From the NCBI GenBank assembly GCA_917880885.1, contig OU862916.1, positions 48,272,831-48,336,830 of the forward strand: 64,000 nt of DNA, written 5' to 3'. This DNA is from Limnephilus marmoratus (lineage: Eukaryota; Arthropoda; Insecta; Trichoptera; Limnephilidae). The notes beneath the pieces are model-generated. The model was not told the DNA's origin, made no database searches, and saw nothing but the letters and a program-made list of their open reading frames with translations. The translations under genes and the position numbers were made by a program. This document shows, piece by piece, positions 53,596-63,170 of the stretch (the stretch's first letter is position 1; every line of letters begins with the position of its first letter).

Positions 53596-54590
53596 TATAA
53601 ATTTGACAGCAAACTGAAGTGACAAATTGATTTAAAACCTTACAACTTCTATTCCTAAAGAATTTCGATGTATGAAAACGTTCGAAAAATTGCTGAAGAA
53701 CTAAGGAAAGTAGACCTAAGTTCAGGCGCACTCAGCACACCCAAATCGGTTTATTTCTAATAAATTTTTTTTATATATTACTAATTCATTCTTAACATAT
53801 AAACAATATGTTCTGCTACTAAATGTGGCTCCTACAATCAACTTGAACCTACAAATTGGTTTAGACTAAAGTTTCCGGCAGAATATTATATCCCTTTGAA
53901 CAGTAAACTATTTTTGTGTATTCGCTTTGTCTTTTTTTGTTAATCTGATTTCATTGCACGTCCTTGTGATATGTATGTGAATGTGCTTGTTATATATAAT
54001 TTTATTTGAAAAGTATTAGAAGGTTATTTATTATTCTATCCATATATACCTTTATATCGAACGTGTCATTGGAATACGTGTGCATTGAACGAGTGCGCGA
54101 AAGCATATGACAACCCTGGAAATTCAAGATTGGAATTTACGCTGTCACAGAGTACCGTGCCGTGAGCACGACAATCTGAGTGCTGCTATTGGCTAGCGGA
54201 ACAATGTGCATGTGGTGCCCCTTCCAAATGATTTGTCTACAACGCAATTATGTCCTTTAACTAACTAATCAATTGAAAACATTAATGAAATTGATAATGA
54301 ATACGTACGGCAGCCTCATTGGACTGGAAAACACATCTAAATAACCACCTAATACTTCCACAAGGGAGTCTAGACAGCAATGATCAACGCCAAGGAATTG
54401 GCTGTCTATTTACGTCACCCCCACCATGCGACCAGCCGAGCCACTATTGGTCAATTCTGAACAAAGGAAAAATCTGAATCGTAAATATTTACGACAGCGA
54501 ATTCATGTTCCGAAAAATTTGGAGCTCAATTTCGAGAAATTGGGAATAATTTGGATCAAGAAATAAACATCATCACCTAAAAATGAGTAT
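53596..54590. other. No recognisable feature
   Basis: Mostly AT-rich; no coding or repeat match recognised. Confidence 0.4.
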
Positions 54591-55500
54591 ATGCTATAAA
54601 AACAACCCAAAAACTGACGTCTATCAGTGATTGTTGCACTTTAAGAAAAATATTTACTATTTAAAATTGTACCTTATATCACATATGTATACTTGTACCT
54701 TTTCTTGTAAACACAATAAAAATGATGTGAGGCTTTGGTATCCTAAGTTGGTAAGATCATGGCAAAAACTATCACACATAATTTTGACACAGCTGACTTC
54801 CAATCGTAGCGACCAGGGAAATTACCTAAAACAAGTACCTTAGAAAAATTAAGGAGGTTCTGTCCCCCAAAAGTCCGACCTGAGTTTGCCCTATAAAAAT
54901 AGAAGTCAAACCGGTAGGAAGTCAGTTCAAAACTATCAGCCAAGAAGAAAGATACCAACTCAAGATACCAACAGTCTCCAAGTTCAAACCTCTTTTCAAG
55001 TGTTTTAATCAGTCTTAGATTCAGTTTACTTATCCCAGTATCCCAGTAACCTAAAAACCCCAGTCTCCCACAGTCTCCAAAGTGAAAAATATTTATTTTA
55101 ATCCAGTACTCAAATCAGTTTTGCCATTATACCTAGAAGCATTTTTTGTCAAAGTAGTAAATTCATTTAAAAGACCAGTGGCGTTCCAAAATCCACTGGC
55201 GTACGAAACTCCATTGGCGTGTCATTGTGGCCAGCTCCCTATTATATTTAGTTTATGTACAAACGTCTAGTACAACCTTTGTGTTCAAGGTCAGAATCTT
55301 TTTCATTGTTAGCCGATTTAGTTTCGTTAACATTTTGTTTACTTTTGAAAATCTATTTCGCCAAAGTGTTAATCTTATTTCTCCATTTTGGAGATTTTGC
55401 AATTTATTTTTTTCTCTGTATCTTCTGTTCTTGAAAAATAAAAGTCTATGCTATTGCCTACTAACTCTGATTCGAGGGGAATTCATTTCTTTTGTAGGGT
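54591..55500 (+). other. Stretch with TATA box and poly(A) signal; possible solo LTR or transcript
   Basis: The region is less AT-rich than its surroundings and not part of any repeat family seen here. TATAAAAATAG lies at about 54892, and AATAAAAG at about 55437, some 545 bases further. A CAGT/CAGTCTCC-rich leader follows the TATA box (54920-55080). No frame has recognisable coding content. A solo LTR would fit these signals, but I found no matching LTR pair or primer site. Confidence 0.2.
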
Positions 55501-55549
55501 GGCCTAATTTCTATGTATGTATTCATTAAACGCCCGAGGGGCTTTCACA

Positions 55550-55850
55550 GATATAACTAACTAACTAACTAACCATCACGCCGTTTCCACGCAGGGGTAG
55601 GCAGAGAGGACGGACCGCCAAACATCCCGGTCTTAGCACACATTCCTTGCCTCGTTTACATTCATACAACGTCTCATACATTCTCTTCTATTATTCTGAC
55701 TCTTGACATGGCCCGACTCAAGTATCTGATTCACTTGGTCGTGCCATGTCTTTCTTGGGCGTCCTCGACTTCTTCTACCATTCACATTTGCGTCATATAT
55801 TCTCCTTACACTCTTTTCCTCGTTCATTCACTCTACATGCTCTAATGTGT
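55550..55850 (-). pseudogene. LINE 3' end with RT C-terminal tail
   Basis: The minus-strand frame 55827-55633 reads MNEEKSVRRIYDANVNGRRS, RGRPRKTWHDQVNQILESGH and CMRRCMNVNEARNVC, the basic C-terminal tail of the same LINE family as 26345-28245. The 3' untranslated end has CTGCGTGGAAACGGCGTGAT and a GTTA-type tail (55553-55574). Only about 300 bases of the element are present. Confidence 0.75.
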
Positions 55851-55852
55851 AA

Positions 55853-55955
55853 GTTAGATTATGTTTGGTTAAGTTAGATTAGGTTATATTAAGTTAAATT
55901 AAGTTAGATTAAGTTAGATTAAGTAAGATTAAGTAGAGTGAGTTAGATTAAGGAT
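55853..55955. repeat. Degenerate 10-bp minisatellite (GTTAGATTAA)n
   Basis: About ten units of GTTAGATTAA and variants (GTTAGATTAG, GTTAAATTAA, GTAAGATTAA). It directly follows the LINE tail. It is not a clean TTAGG array. Confidence 0.85.
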
Positions 55956-56133
55956 GTTATAGATTGTAAGAAGTAGTCCGTGGAAGGGAATGGCCGACAC
56001 AGGTGTTGATGAGACTCGCTATCCATCACATCGCCAACCCTTCGGTGGCGCAAAGAGGAGGACGGAACGTGAGCAATGCCACAAATATAATGACGTACAA
56101 AATAGTCAAAAGAGGAATATGTTCATTGGTTTG

Positions 56134-56265
56134 TTAAGAACCATTAACCAGCAGCCGAGAATTGCAAGAGAACAGCAATCGTACAGGGCGGTTTCGATGA
56201 AAAAGATTAATTATTCTCCGTACCAGCATTTTTAACTAATAACTCAATGTCGATTTTATTGAACG
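56134..56265. mobile_element. Fragment of the TTAA-flanked element
   Basis: Starts TTAAGAACCATTAACCAGCA and continues CGTACAGGGCGGTTTCGATG, TTAATTATTCTCCGTACCAG, matching the first 130 bases of copy 2 (37591-37720). The rest of the element is missing. Confidence 0.6.
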
Positions 56266-56823
56266 ATGGCTTAGCGAAATGATGAATGATGGCGTATCAA
56301 TTTAAGTAGTACAGTATATATTTGAGAAGTATTTTTCCAAATGTTAAGAGTGTCAGAATGAGAAGTCTTATACTGTAACGACGTATGAATAATCTTTCGT
56401 TCAAGGAAAAAAAAGTGACGTTAACGAATCCCATAACAATGATAAAATCAAATAACGAACATTTTCAAGAATACGAGCATTATTGTAAAAAAGGAAGGCA
56501 CCAAAGTATTATTAATAATCGGAACCAGCCTTCGGGTTTCAATTTTTTATGATTTGAATTCGTGGAAATCAAATTTTCAGAATTAAATATTGTAACAAGC
56601 ACTTGTATTCGCATCGGTACATGTTTTGTGTAGGTCCTTCTTCCACAGGGATACGTGAGTGAGTATCCGCTACTCGACGATTCAAGTATCTTGGCGACTC
56701 CAGCCATACAATATGCCGAGGTTCGTTAGGAGGGGAAACATTGCGGACGTTTGGGCGTGGTGTTCCCAATCACGTCACTTTAAACACGGCATCGTGTGTG
56801 TCGGACATTTTGTAATAATATGT
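56266..56823. other. No recognisable feature
   Basis: No coding or repeat match recognised. Confidence 0.4.
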
Positions 56824-57320
56824 GGTCACAGGATCGAATCTCGGCGTGCGCAAATAAATGTTATTTGATTAGTTTTTGCTATTTCCCAATTAATTCATTT
56901 AAAAATAATATTTAGTATATTTGCGGCACGTTCTAGTAAGGCACTTAACTCGCAATCCGAAGGACGCGGGATCGAATCCCGGCATGGCAAATAAATTTTA
57001 TTTGATTAATTTGTGTTATTTCACAATTAATTAATTTAAAATAATATATATTAGGTACATTTGCGGCACGTTCCAACGTGGAAGGTTCTGTCAGTATCGT
57101 TCTGGTAGAAGACCACCATTCAGAGTTGAAACGTTGCTTGAAATGACTTTATCCATGTTAGGTGACCAGATCTGAATAGCCAGCTAATACTCCACTTTCC
57201 GCTTTCCCATCATCTTCCCCTCACTAACTTCATATAACATATCTCAATTGGGGATGCCATAGTCTCACTGGCTCCACATGGGAGCATTTCGAACTCTGTG
57301 AGGTATTTATATTAAAAAAA
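56824..57320 (+). repeat. Family A SINE with a partial second head in tandem
   Basis: A first head and body (CAGGATCGAATCTCGGCGTG, 56830) breaks off after GTATATTTGCGGCACGTTCT; a second head follows at once with ACTCGCAATCCGAAGGACGC and GGGATCGAATCCCGGCATGG (56969-56988, B box), then the full body and 3' module to AACTCTGTGAGGTATTTATA. 57321-57660 holds nothing I recognise. Confidence 0.75.
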
Positions 57321-57667
57321 TAATAAAATTTAAAAAAATATATAAAATTATAATATGCGTGTGCTTGTGAACAAACAGTCAACAAAGAATGACAGGATAT
57401 AAAAATTACGGCTAGTATAGCAACTGTTGCTGTGAGTGAATATTCGACAATGATTGATGGCGATACTGGTCTCACGATTTTAGTAGCGAGATACGAATAT
57501 TTAAGGACTGTTCGCGATAAATTGTTTGCGACGTAAATATTCAACATGAGTATCGAAAGAAAGACATTGGTGGAACTTATAATATAAAGTATCGTTGAAC
57601 ATTTAACCGAAGACATAATTTTTACGCCATCGCATTGTTTTTTTTTATGATACGCACATGACATCCC

Positions 57668-57776
57668 CACAGAAGATTTGCAGTTACTCCAGAATGGTAA
57701 ATACTCTCAGTATCGTCCCAGTGAAAGACCGTTATTAATTTGGTTGCTTGAAATGGCTTTAGCCGTGTTGGGTGAT
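57668..57776 (+). repeat. Family A SINE, left piece split by the giant foldback
   Basis: CTCCAGAATGGTAAATACTC, AGTATCGTCCCAGTGAAAGA and GGCTTTAGCCGTGTTGGGTG end at the foldback border. The continuation ATAGCCAATTACTTTCCAAA, CTTACTTTTCCCCAACC is at 62678-62715. Confidence 0.65.
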
Positions 57777-57819
57777 CAGGGGTCCTAGCACACTGAAATC
57801 GTTATTTTTATCTTTACAA

Positions 57820-58286
57820 GTCTTCTTCTTTCGTATGGTGGGGGGTCAGAGGGGAACATCTAGGTCTGCGAGCCAGTCTAGGGCCTCAGGCGTTGCCCTG
57901 TGGACCTCATAAATCCCGCCGGGGAATGAATGGAGCGGGCATTCGTTGACTACATGTTCGGTGGTCTGCACCGCACCGCATTCACACGTCGCCGACTCTT
58001 TAAGGCCCCATCTATGCATCATGTGAGCACAACGGCTACGGGAGCACCTTATTCTATTGATGGCAGTCCAGAGTTTGCGAGGCAATGAGAACCCAGGCTG
58101 TCTCTCAGTGGGGTCTTGCACGAGATCGGCGTTTTTGACGTTAGCTGATTGCCACTCAAGCTTCCACCTATCTTCTGGGGTGAGAGGTGTTCGAAGGAGT
58201 CTTTCTCCTTCCGTCCAGAAGGGTTTTCGAGACTTTAAGCGGCATGCCGGGTGAGAAACGACATCATCGTGCAAGGGTATTTCGCT
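57820..58286 (-). pseudogene. LINE 3' fragment inserted in the left foldback arm
   Basis: The minus-strand frame encodes VVSHPACRLKSRKPFWTEGE, TPEDRWKLEWQSANVKNADL, TERQPGFSLPRKLWTAINRI, MMHRWGLKESATCECGAVQT and TEHVVNECPLHSFPGGIYEV, a LINE C-terminal domain with a C-x-C ... H ... C zinc-knuckle-like motif (CECG, H, C). It ends in a GAA-type tail. The 7-base TTTACAA is duplicated on its two sides (57813-57819, 58287-58293) and single in the right arm, so the borders are exact. The N-terminal residues of the open frame beyond 58286 come from foldback DNA. Confidence 0.78.
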
Positions 58287-58960
58287 TTTACAATAGACAT
58301 GGCATAACAACCGACGATGTTGTACCGAACCGATATTGATAAGCAATGTAAGGTAATAAAAAAGAAATTGTTATACGCTGGCAACACTTGAGGTACTTTC
58401 TATGTAGCTGTCACAATGTCTATGGTATCGGAGTTTTAGACCGAGAGCCGATACACAAACCTTACGTCACAAACTTTACGAGTACACGGATGAAACTACT
58501 TTAGTGATAATGGACATTTAGTAAGCCTTAAAAACGCTAGTGTGCCGCGCCTCTTGGCAGATTCCGCGCAGTGGAACTAGGGAAATTCTTCAATGGGATG
58601 GTTTAGAATCTAGATTACAGTTATTCTTTGGTTGCATTCGATGACATAAAATGACGTAAAATTTACAAATTTCTATCCCAATTTAACACTGGCTGCCTGT
58701 GAACGTGCCAGGCTGCCGGTTGGCAGACGTTCTAATTTTCTCATCTACTAATCGACCGTTATCGTATGAAACCATTCCCGTTTGTGTACCCGATGACGTA
58801 ATTTTTTCGAAAAAAAACGAGTGTGCTTTAGACCACACGACTGAAGTAAAATTTCAATATCTTATGCCGGGTACCCGTTGTAAATAATGTTATATAGGAT
58901 GGAATCATTAAAGTTTAGTTGATCCGAGGTTACAGGGGCCTTGCAACGCATGCCGGGTAC

Positions 58961-59357
58961 CCATCCCCATCCCCATCCCCATCCCCATCCCCATCCCCAT
59001 CCCCATCCCCATCCCCATCCCCATCCCCATCCCCATCCCCATCCCCATCCCCATCCCCATCCCCATCCCCATCCCCATCCCCATCCCCATCCCCATCCCC
59101 ATCCCCATCCCCATCCCCATCCCCATCCCCATCCCCATCCCCATCCCCATCCCCATCCCCATCCCCATCCCCATCCCCATCCCCATCCCCATCCCCATCC
59201 CCATCCCCATCCCCATCCCCATCCCCATCCCCATCCCCATCCCCATCCCCATCCCCATCCCCATCCCCATCCCCATCCCCATCCCCATCCCCATCCCCAT
59301 CCCCATCCCCATCCCCATCCCCATCCCCATCCCCATCCCCATCCCCATCCCCATCCC
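58961..59357. repeat. (CCCCAT)66 hexanucleotide array
   Basis: 397 bases of perfect CCCCAT units without a single interruption, flanked by GCATGCCGGGTAC and GTTCGCCTCACCC. It lies in the left arm; the equivalent place in the right arm (61877-61896) has only about three GGGGAT units. The complementary strand, with runs of four G every six bases, could form G-quadruplexes. All long frames over it (Ser-Pro, His-Pro, Gly-Trp, Gly-Met repeats) are products of the array. Confidence 0.97.
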
Positions 59358-59527
59358 GTTCGCCTCACCCGATCACCGTTCGCATAAAATGTATATAATA
59401 TCCTTTTTCGTAACGCATTCACCAGCTTACCCCCATGTTGAGTATGCGTAAAGAAGTTTTACTTCAAAAATCGCTCACTATTTCCATGACTGCGTGGAAC
59501 CTGCCAAGAGGTGTACCGGCAGGCTTA

Positions 59528-60121
59528 CTAAATGTCCATTATCACTATATCACTACAAAGTTGTTTCATCTGTGTACTCGATGACGTGGGTTTGTGTAGC
59601 CAGGCTCCCGGTCTATAATAACTGTCAAAATCATCGCAACCCATGAATGTAATAATATGACAACTAACTAATAATCTTCTCTTTTGAACATTTAAAGATC
59701 CATTTACATCGAGATTTTGCTGAGATATCATAATAATATTAAATACACACACTTTAATATACGTTGGAAGTCCGCATGTATTTTTTGACAATAAAAAATG
59801 AGTTAATTGGACAATGAGATCATTAGCCATAATACGAGATATATTCGTAAGTACGAAACTGTCAAAGAAAACGTCTGAATTCCGATTTAATTCAATCCTG
59901 CAATCTTCGATAATCTGCCTCCGTTCATTAATAAACCAGTAATTATGCAGAAAGAATGTCATTATTAATAAAGTTGTGCAGATATATCCCCAGTTAAACA
60001 AAGGACAGGGTGATTTACAATCTCGTATCGATAACGAACCGATTGCCCTAGCACGCTTGTACCGTCGATAGGCAGACCGACGTCGAAGGGACATAAATAA
60101 GGAATCGACATACGATCTCAC
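59528..60121 (-). CDS. Unidentified 197-codon frame in the left arm; coding status doubtful
   Basis: The frame opens at a GTG, not an ATG. It reads a basic start (MSLRRRSAYRRYKRARAIGS), a hydrophobic stretch resembling one membrane helix (YICTTLLIMTFFLHNYWFI), then INERRQIIEDCRIELN, FFDSFVLTNISRIMANDLIV, KNTCGLPTYIKVCVFNIIMI and FDSYYRPGAWLHKPT. I do not recognise a family. The counterpart in the other arm (60950-61744) keeps the frame, with two in-frame length differences, yet nearly all substitutions between the two change the amino acid. Confidence 0.25.
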   Translation of the reverse strand: MRSYVDSLFMSLRRRSAYRRYKRARAIGSLSIRDCKSPCPLFNWGYICTTLLIMTFFLHNYWFINERRQIIEDCRIELNRNSDVFFDSFVLTNISRIMANDLIVQLTHFLLSKNTCGLPTYIKVCVFNIIMISQQNLDVNGSLNVQKRRLLVSCHIITFMGCDDFDSYYRPGAWLHKPTSSSTQMKQLCSDIVIMDI

Positions 60122-60412
60122 ACGATGGCAACACTGGGGATCTGTGAATGAATTTTCTTAATTTGAAATATGCTACGTAAAAATGAAAAATACCAATAAA
60201 TTGACAATTTCGAATTGAAATACGAACTCAAATAAATATTGGCGTTTCGTATGGAGATACTGTTTGAGACTAAACGACATTTTAACAAATTTCGTTTCTC
60301 GAAACTGAAAGCAATTAATTGATCGCCTTTTAAATGAATTAACTGAGTCTATGGGACTCGTATACGATTTCTTTAAATTCTTAGAGTTTTTTAGTTCACC
60401 TCTACTCATTAA

Positions 60413-60816
60413 GATACCCCAGATCTGGGATCCTAGCATGGTCGATCGATATAATCCTATATCAATACGATATCGTTATAATCCGTCATTTATGGTCATG
60501 TATCAATATGTGCTAGCACGCTCAACAATCGATAAGGGATATTCCGACCGACGATTGACAAAACCCCGCCAAATCGTATGCATTCTTGGCTGCGACCGTA
60601 GCACAGTCGATTGATTAAACCCCAATATTAATACGAAATGTAATAAATCCATTGTCTTTGGTCAGTTAGCGATATTTGCGAGCACAGTGAACATACGATT
60701 CCGACAGTCGGTTGACAAAAGACGCCGTTTTTACCGTGGCTTCCGGAGTGACAGATAAGCTGTCAGTGTACAGATTTTTTAAAATAATGTCGTTTGTTAC
60801 GCAAAATAACTGACTA
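60413..60816. other. Central spacer of the giant foldback
   Basis: 404 bases not shared between the arms. It contains two related motifs, ATTCCGACCGACGATTGACA (60541) and ATTCCGACAGTCGGTTGACA (60697), and several ATCGAT/TATCG-type palindromes. No coding similarity was recognised. Confidence 0.5.
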
Positions 60817-60949
60817 ATTAATGAGTAGAGGTGAACTAAAAAACTCTTAGAATTTAAAGAAATCGTATACGAGACCCATAGACTCAGAAAATTCATTTAA
60901 AAGGCGATCAATTAATTGATTTCAGTTTCGAGAAACAAAATTTGTTAAA

Positions 60950-61744
60950 ATGTCGTTTAGTCTCAAACAGTATCTACATGCGAAAAGCCAATATTTATTT
61001 GAGTTCGTATTTCAATTCGAAATTGGTATTTTTCGTTTTTACGTAGCACATTTCAAATTAAGAAACGAAAATTCATTCTCAGATCCCCAGTGTTGCCATC
61101 GTGTGAGATCGTATGTCGATTCCTTATTTATGTCCCTTCGACGTCGGTCTGTCTATCGACGGTACAAGCGTGCTAGGGCAATCGGTTCGTTATCGATACG
61201 AGATTGTAAATCACCCTGTCCTTTGTTTAACTGGCGATATATCTGCACAACTTTATTGATAATGACATTCTTTCTGCATAATTACTGGTTTATTAATGAA
61301 CGGAGGCAGATTATCGAAGATTGCAGGATTTTAAATCGGAATTCAGACGCTTTCTTTGACAGTTTCGTACTAACGAATATATCTCGTAGTATGGCTAATG
61401 ATCTCATTGTCCAATTAACTCATTTTTTATTGTCAAAAAATACATGCGGACTTCCAACGTATATTAAAGTGTGTGTATTTAATATTACTATGATATCTCA
61501 GCAAAATCTCGGTGTAAATGGATCTTTAAATCTTCAAAAGAGAAGATTATTAGTTAGTTGTCATATTATTACGAGTACATTAATGGATTACGATGATTTT
61601 GACAGTTATTATAGACCGGGAGCCTGGCTACACAAACCCACGTCATCGAGTACACAGATGAAACAACTTTGTAGTGATAATAGACATTTAGTAAGCCTGC
61701 CGGTGCACCTCTTGGCAGGTTCCACGCAGTCATGGAAAGAGTGA
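60950..61744 (+). CDS. Unidentified 264-codon frame in the right arm; coding status doubtful
   Basis: An ATG-started frame whose residues from about 53 on match the left-arm frame (MSLRRRSVYRRYKRARAIGS, FINERRQIIEDCRILN, CGLPTYIKVCVFNITMISQQ, YYRPGAWLHKPTSSSTQMKQ). The extra N-terminus (MSFSLKQYLHAKSQYLFEFV) is open here only: in the left arm the same DNA carries a stop before the shared part. One membrane-like helix is predicted by eye. No known domain, no introns or poly(A) signal in good position. Confidence 0.25.
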   Translation: MSFSLKQYLHAKSQYLFEFVFQFEIGIFRFYVAHFKLRNENSFSDPQCCHRVRSYVDSLFMSLRRRSVYRRYKRARAIGSLSIRDCKSPCPLFNWRYICTTLLIMTFFLHNYWFINERRQIIEDCRILNRNSDAFFDSFVLTNISRSMANDLIVQLTHFLLSKNTCGLPTYIKVCVFNITMISQQNLGVNGSLNLQKRRLLVSCHIITSTLMDYDDFDSYYRPGAWLHKPTSSSTQMKQLCSDNRHLVSLPVHLLAGSTQSWKE

Positions 61745-61876
61745 GCGATTTTTGAAGTAAAACTTCTTTACGCACGCTCAACATGGGGGGTAAGCTGGTG
61801 AATGCGTTACGAAAAAGGATATTATATACATTTTATGCGAACGGTGATCGGGTGACGGTCGGGCCTTTTTTGGAGA

Positions 61877-62120
61877 GGGATGGGGATGGGGATGGGTACC
61901 CGGCATGCGTTGCAAGGCCCCTGTAACCTCGCGGTCAACTAAACTGTAATGTTTCCATCGCAAGTCCCGGGAAACTACATTATAATGCAAGCGCCTGTAC
62001 TATATAACATACAACGGGTACCCGGCACGAGTTGCAAAGAACACTGTAACCTAGGGGTCAACTAAACTGTAATGGTTCCATCCTATATAACATTATATAC
62101 AACGGGTACCCGGCATAAGT
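61877..62120. repeat. Right-arm tandem duplication next to the short GGGGAT stretch
   Basis: GGGTACCCGGCATGCGTTGC, CTGTAACCTCGCGGTCAACT and AAACTGTAATG-TTCCATC (61894-61955) are followed by a second version, GGGTACCCGGCACGAGTTGC, CTGTAACCTAGGGGTCAACT (62018-62075), and a third start at 62104. The left arm has one unit and a partial one (58868-58960). Confidence 0.6.
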
Positions 62121-62677
62121 TAGTGAAATTTTACTTCAGTCGTGTGGTCTAAACCACACTCGTTTTTTTTTCGAAAAAATTACGTCATCGGGTACACGAA
62201 CGGGAATCCTTTCATTAAATAAAGGTCGATTATTAGATGAGAAAATTAGCAGGTCTGCCAACCGGCAGCCTGGCACAGCCGGTGTTAAATTGGGATAGAA
62301 ATTAGTAAATTTTACGTCATCGAGTACACGAATGAAACCAACGAATAACTGTAGTCTAGATTCTAAACCATCCCATTAAAGAATTTCACTAGTGGCACAC
62401 CAGCTTTTTTAAGGCTTTCTAAGTGTCCATTATCACTACAAAGTAGTTTCATCCGTGTACTCGTAAGGTTTGTGTACCGGCTCCCGGTCTATAACTCCGA
62501 TACCATAGACATTGTGACAGCTACATAGAAAGTACCTCAAGTGTTGCCAGCGTATAACAATTTCTTTTTGATTACCTTACATTGTTATCAATATCGGTTC
62601 GGTACAAAATCGTCGGTTGTTATGCCATGCCCATTCGATATTGTAAAGATAACGATTTCAGTGTGCTAGGACCCCTG

Positions 62678-62720
62678 ATAGCCAATTACTTTCCAAACTT
62701 ACTTTTCCCCAACCCATATT
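62678..62720 (+). repeat. Family A SINE, right piece after the giant foldback
   Basis: ATAGCCAATTACTTTCCAAA and CTTACTTTTCCCCAACC continue the family A body that breaks off at 57776. Confidence 0.55.
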
Positions 62721-62849
62721 CCATAAAAAAATTTGTTCTTTAAAATGACTTTGTCTTATTATCCATTTATTGCCACTTTCAAACCTTTCTCTCTCCACTT
62801 TTTTTACCTTTGCTCCACACTTGAAGCCTTAAGGAACAAGTGTGGAGCA

Positions 62850-63170
62850 AAAGCTCTCAGGGCCTACGTCATCGTTGGGAATGTGTGTGGCTGTGTTAAG
62901 GGTCTTTTAAGAGAAAGAAAGGACAGGAAGAGGGAAGGAAAAAGGCACGCAGTAACGGACGTATGGAGCCATCCCTCCCACTGCGGTGCAAGGTAATTGC
63001 ACATTCGGTCCAAGTTCGCTGCCAAGACCTAGACAAACCTCACTTCATGAACCCAGGCACCAAACGCAATGAACCACTCGGGGTGACCTATGGCAGGGGA
63101 TGTTGTTTATTCGATAAATAGCTCCCGGGACTGCGGCAACCATACCCGCTACTGAATTGAAAGTACCAAA
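62850..63170 (-). repeat. Family B repeat copy
   Basis: AAAGCTCTCAGGGCCTACGT, GGGAATGTGTGTGGCTGTGT, CCATCCCTCCCACTGCGGTG, AGACCTAGACAAACCTCACT, TATGGCAGGGGATGTTGTTT and AAATAGCTCCCGGGACTGCG follow the family order in reverse with a gap in the middle. Confidence 0.65.

Larger units (their letters stand above)
57777..62677. mobile_element. Giant foldback (inverted-repeat) element, 4.9 kb
   Basis: The ends CAGGGGTCCTAGCACACTG (57777) and its inverse (62677) start two arms that are inverted copies through their whole length: left 57777-60412, right 60817-62677. Once the LINE piece and hexamer array of the left arm are set aside, both arms are about 1.8 kb. The spacer is 404 bases (60413-60816). 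A CAGGG terminus suggests hAT-type mobilisation, but no target duplication is visible and no transposase was recognised. The element interrupts a family A SINE. A shortened relative of the arm lies at 10071-10275. Confidence 0.75.

Noticed and set aside
54591..55500. A solo LTR or promoter-driven transcript
   Set aside because: TATA and AATAAA spacing fits, but there is no paired LTR, primer site or target duplication, so it is kept only as a low-confidence region.
58862..59422. Long frames encoding Gly-Trp, Gly-Met, Ser-Pro and His-Pro repeats
   Set aside because: All are translations of the perfect CCCCAT array in different frames; any stop-free hexamer gives this. There is no gene context.
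59528..60121. A real transposase in the giant foldback
   Set aside because: No DDE/D pattern, no helix-turn-helix or zinc finger that I can see, and no silent-site excess between the two arm copies.
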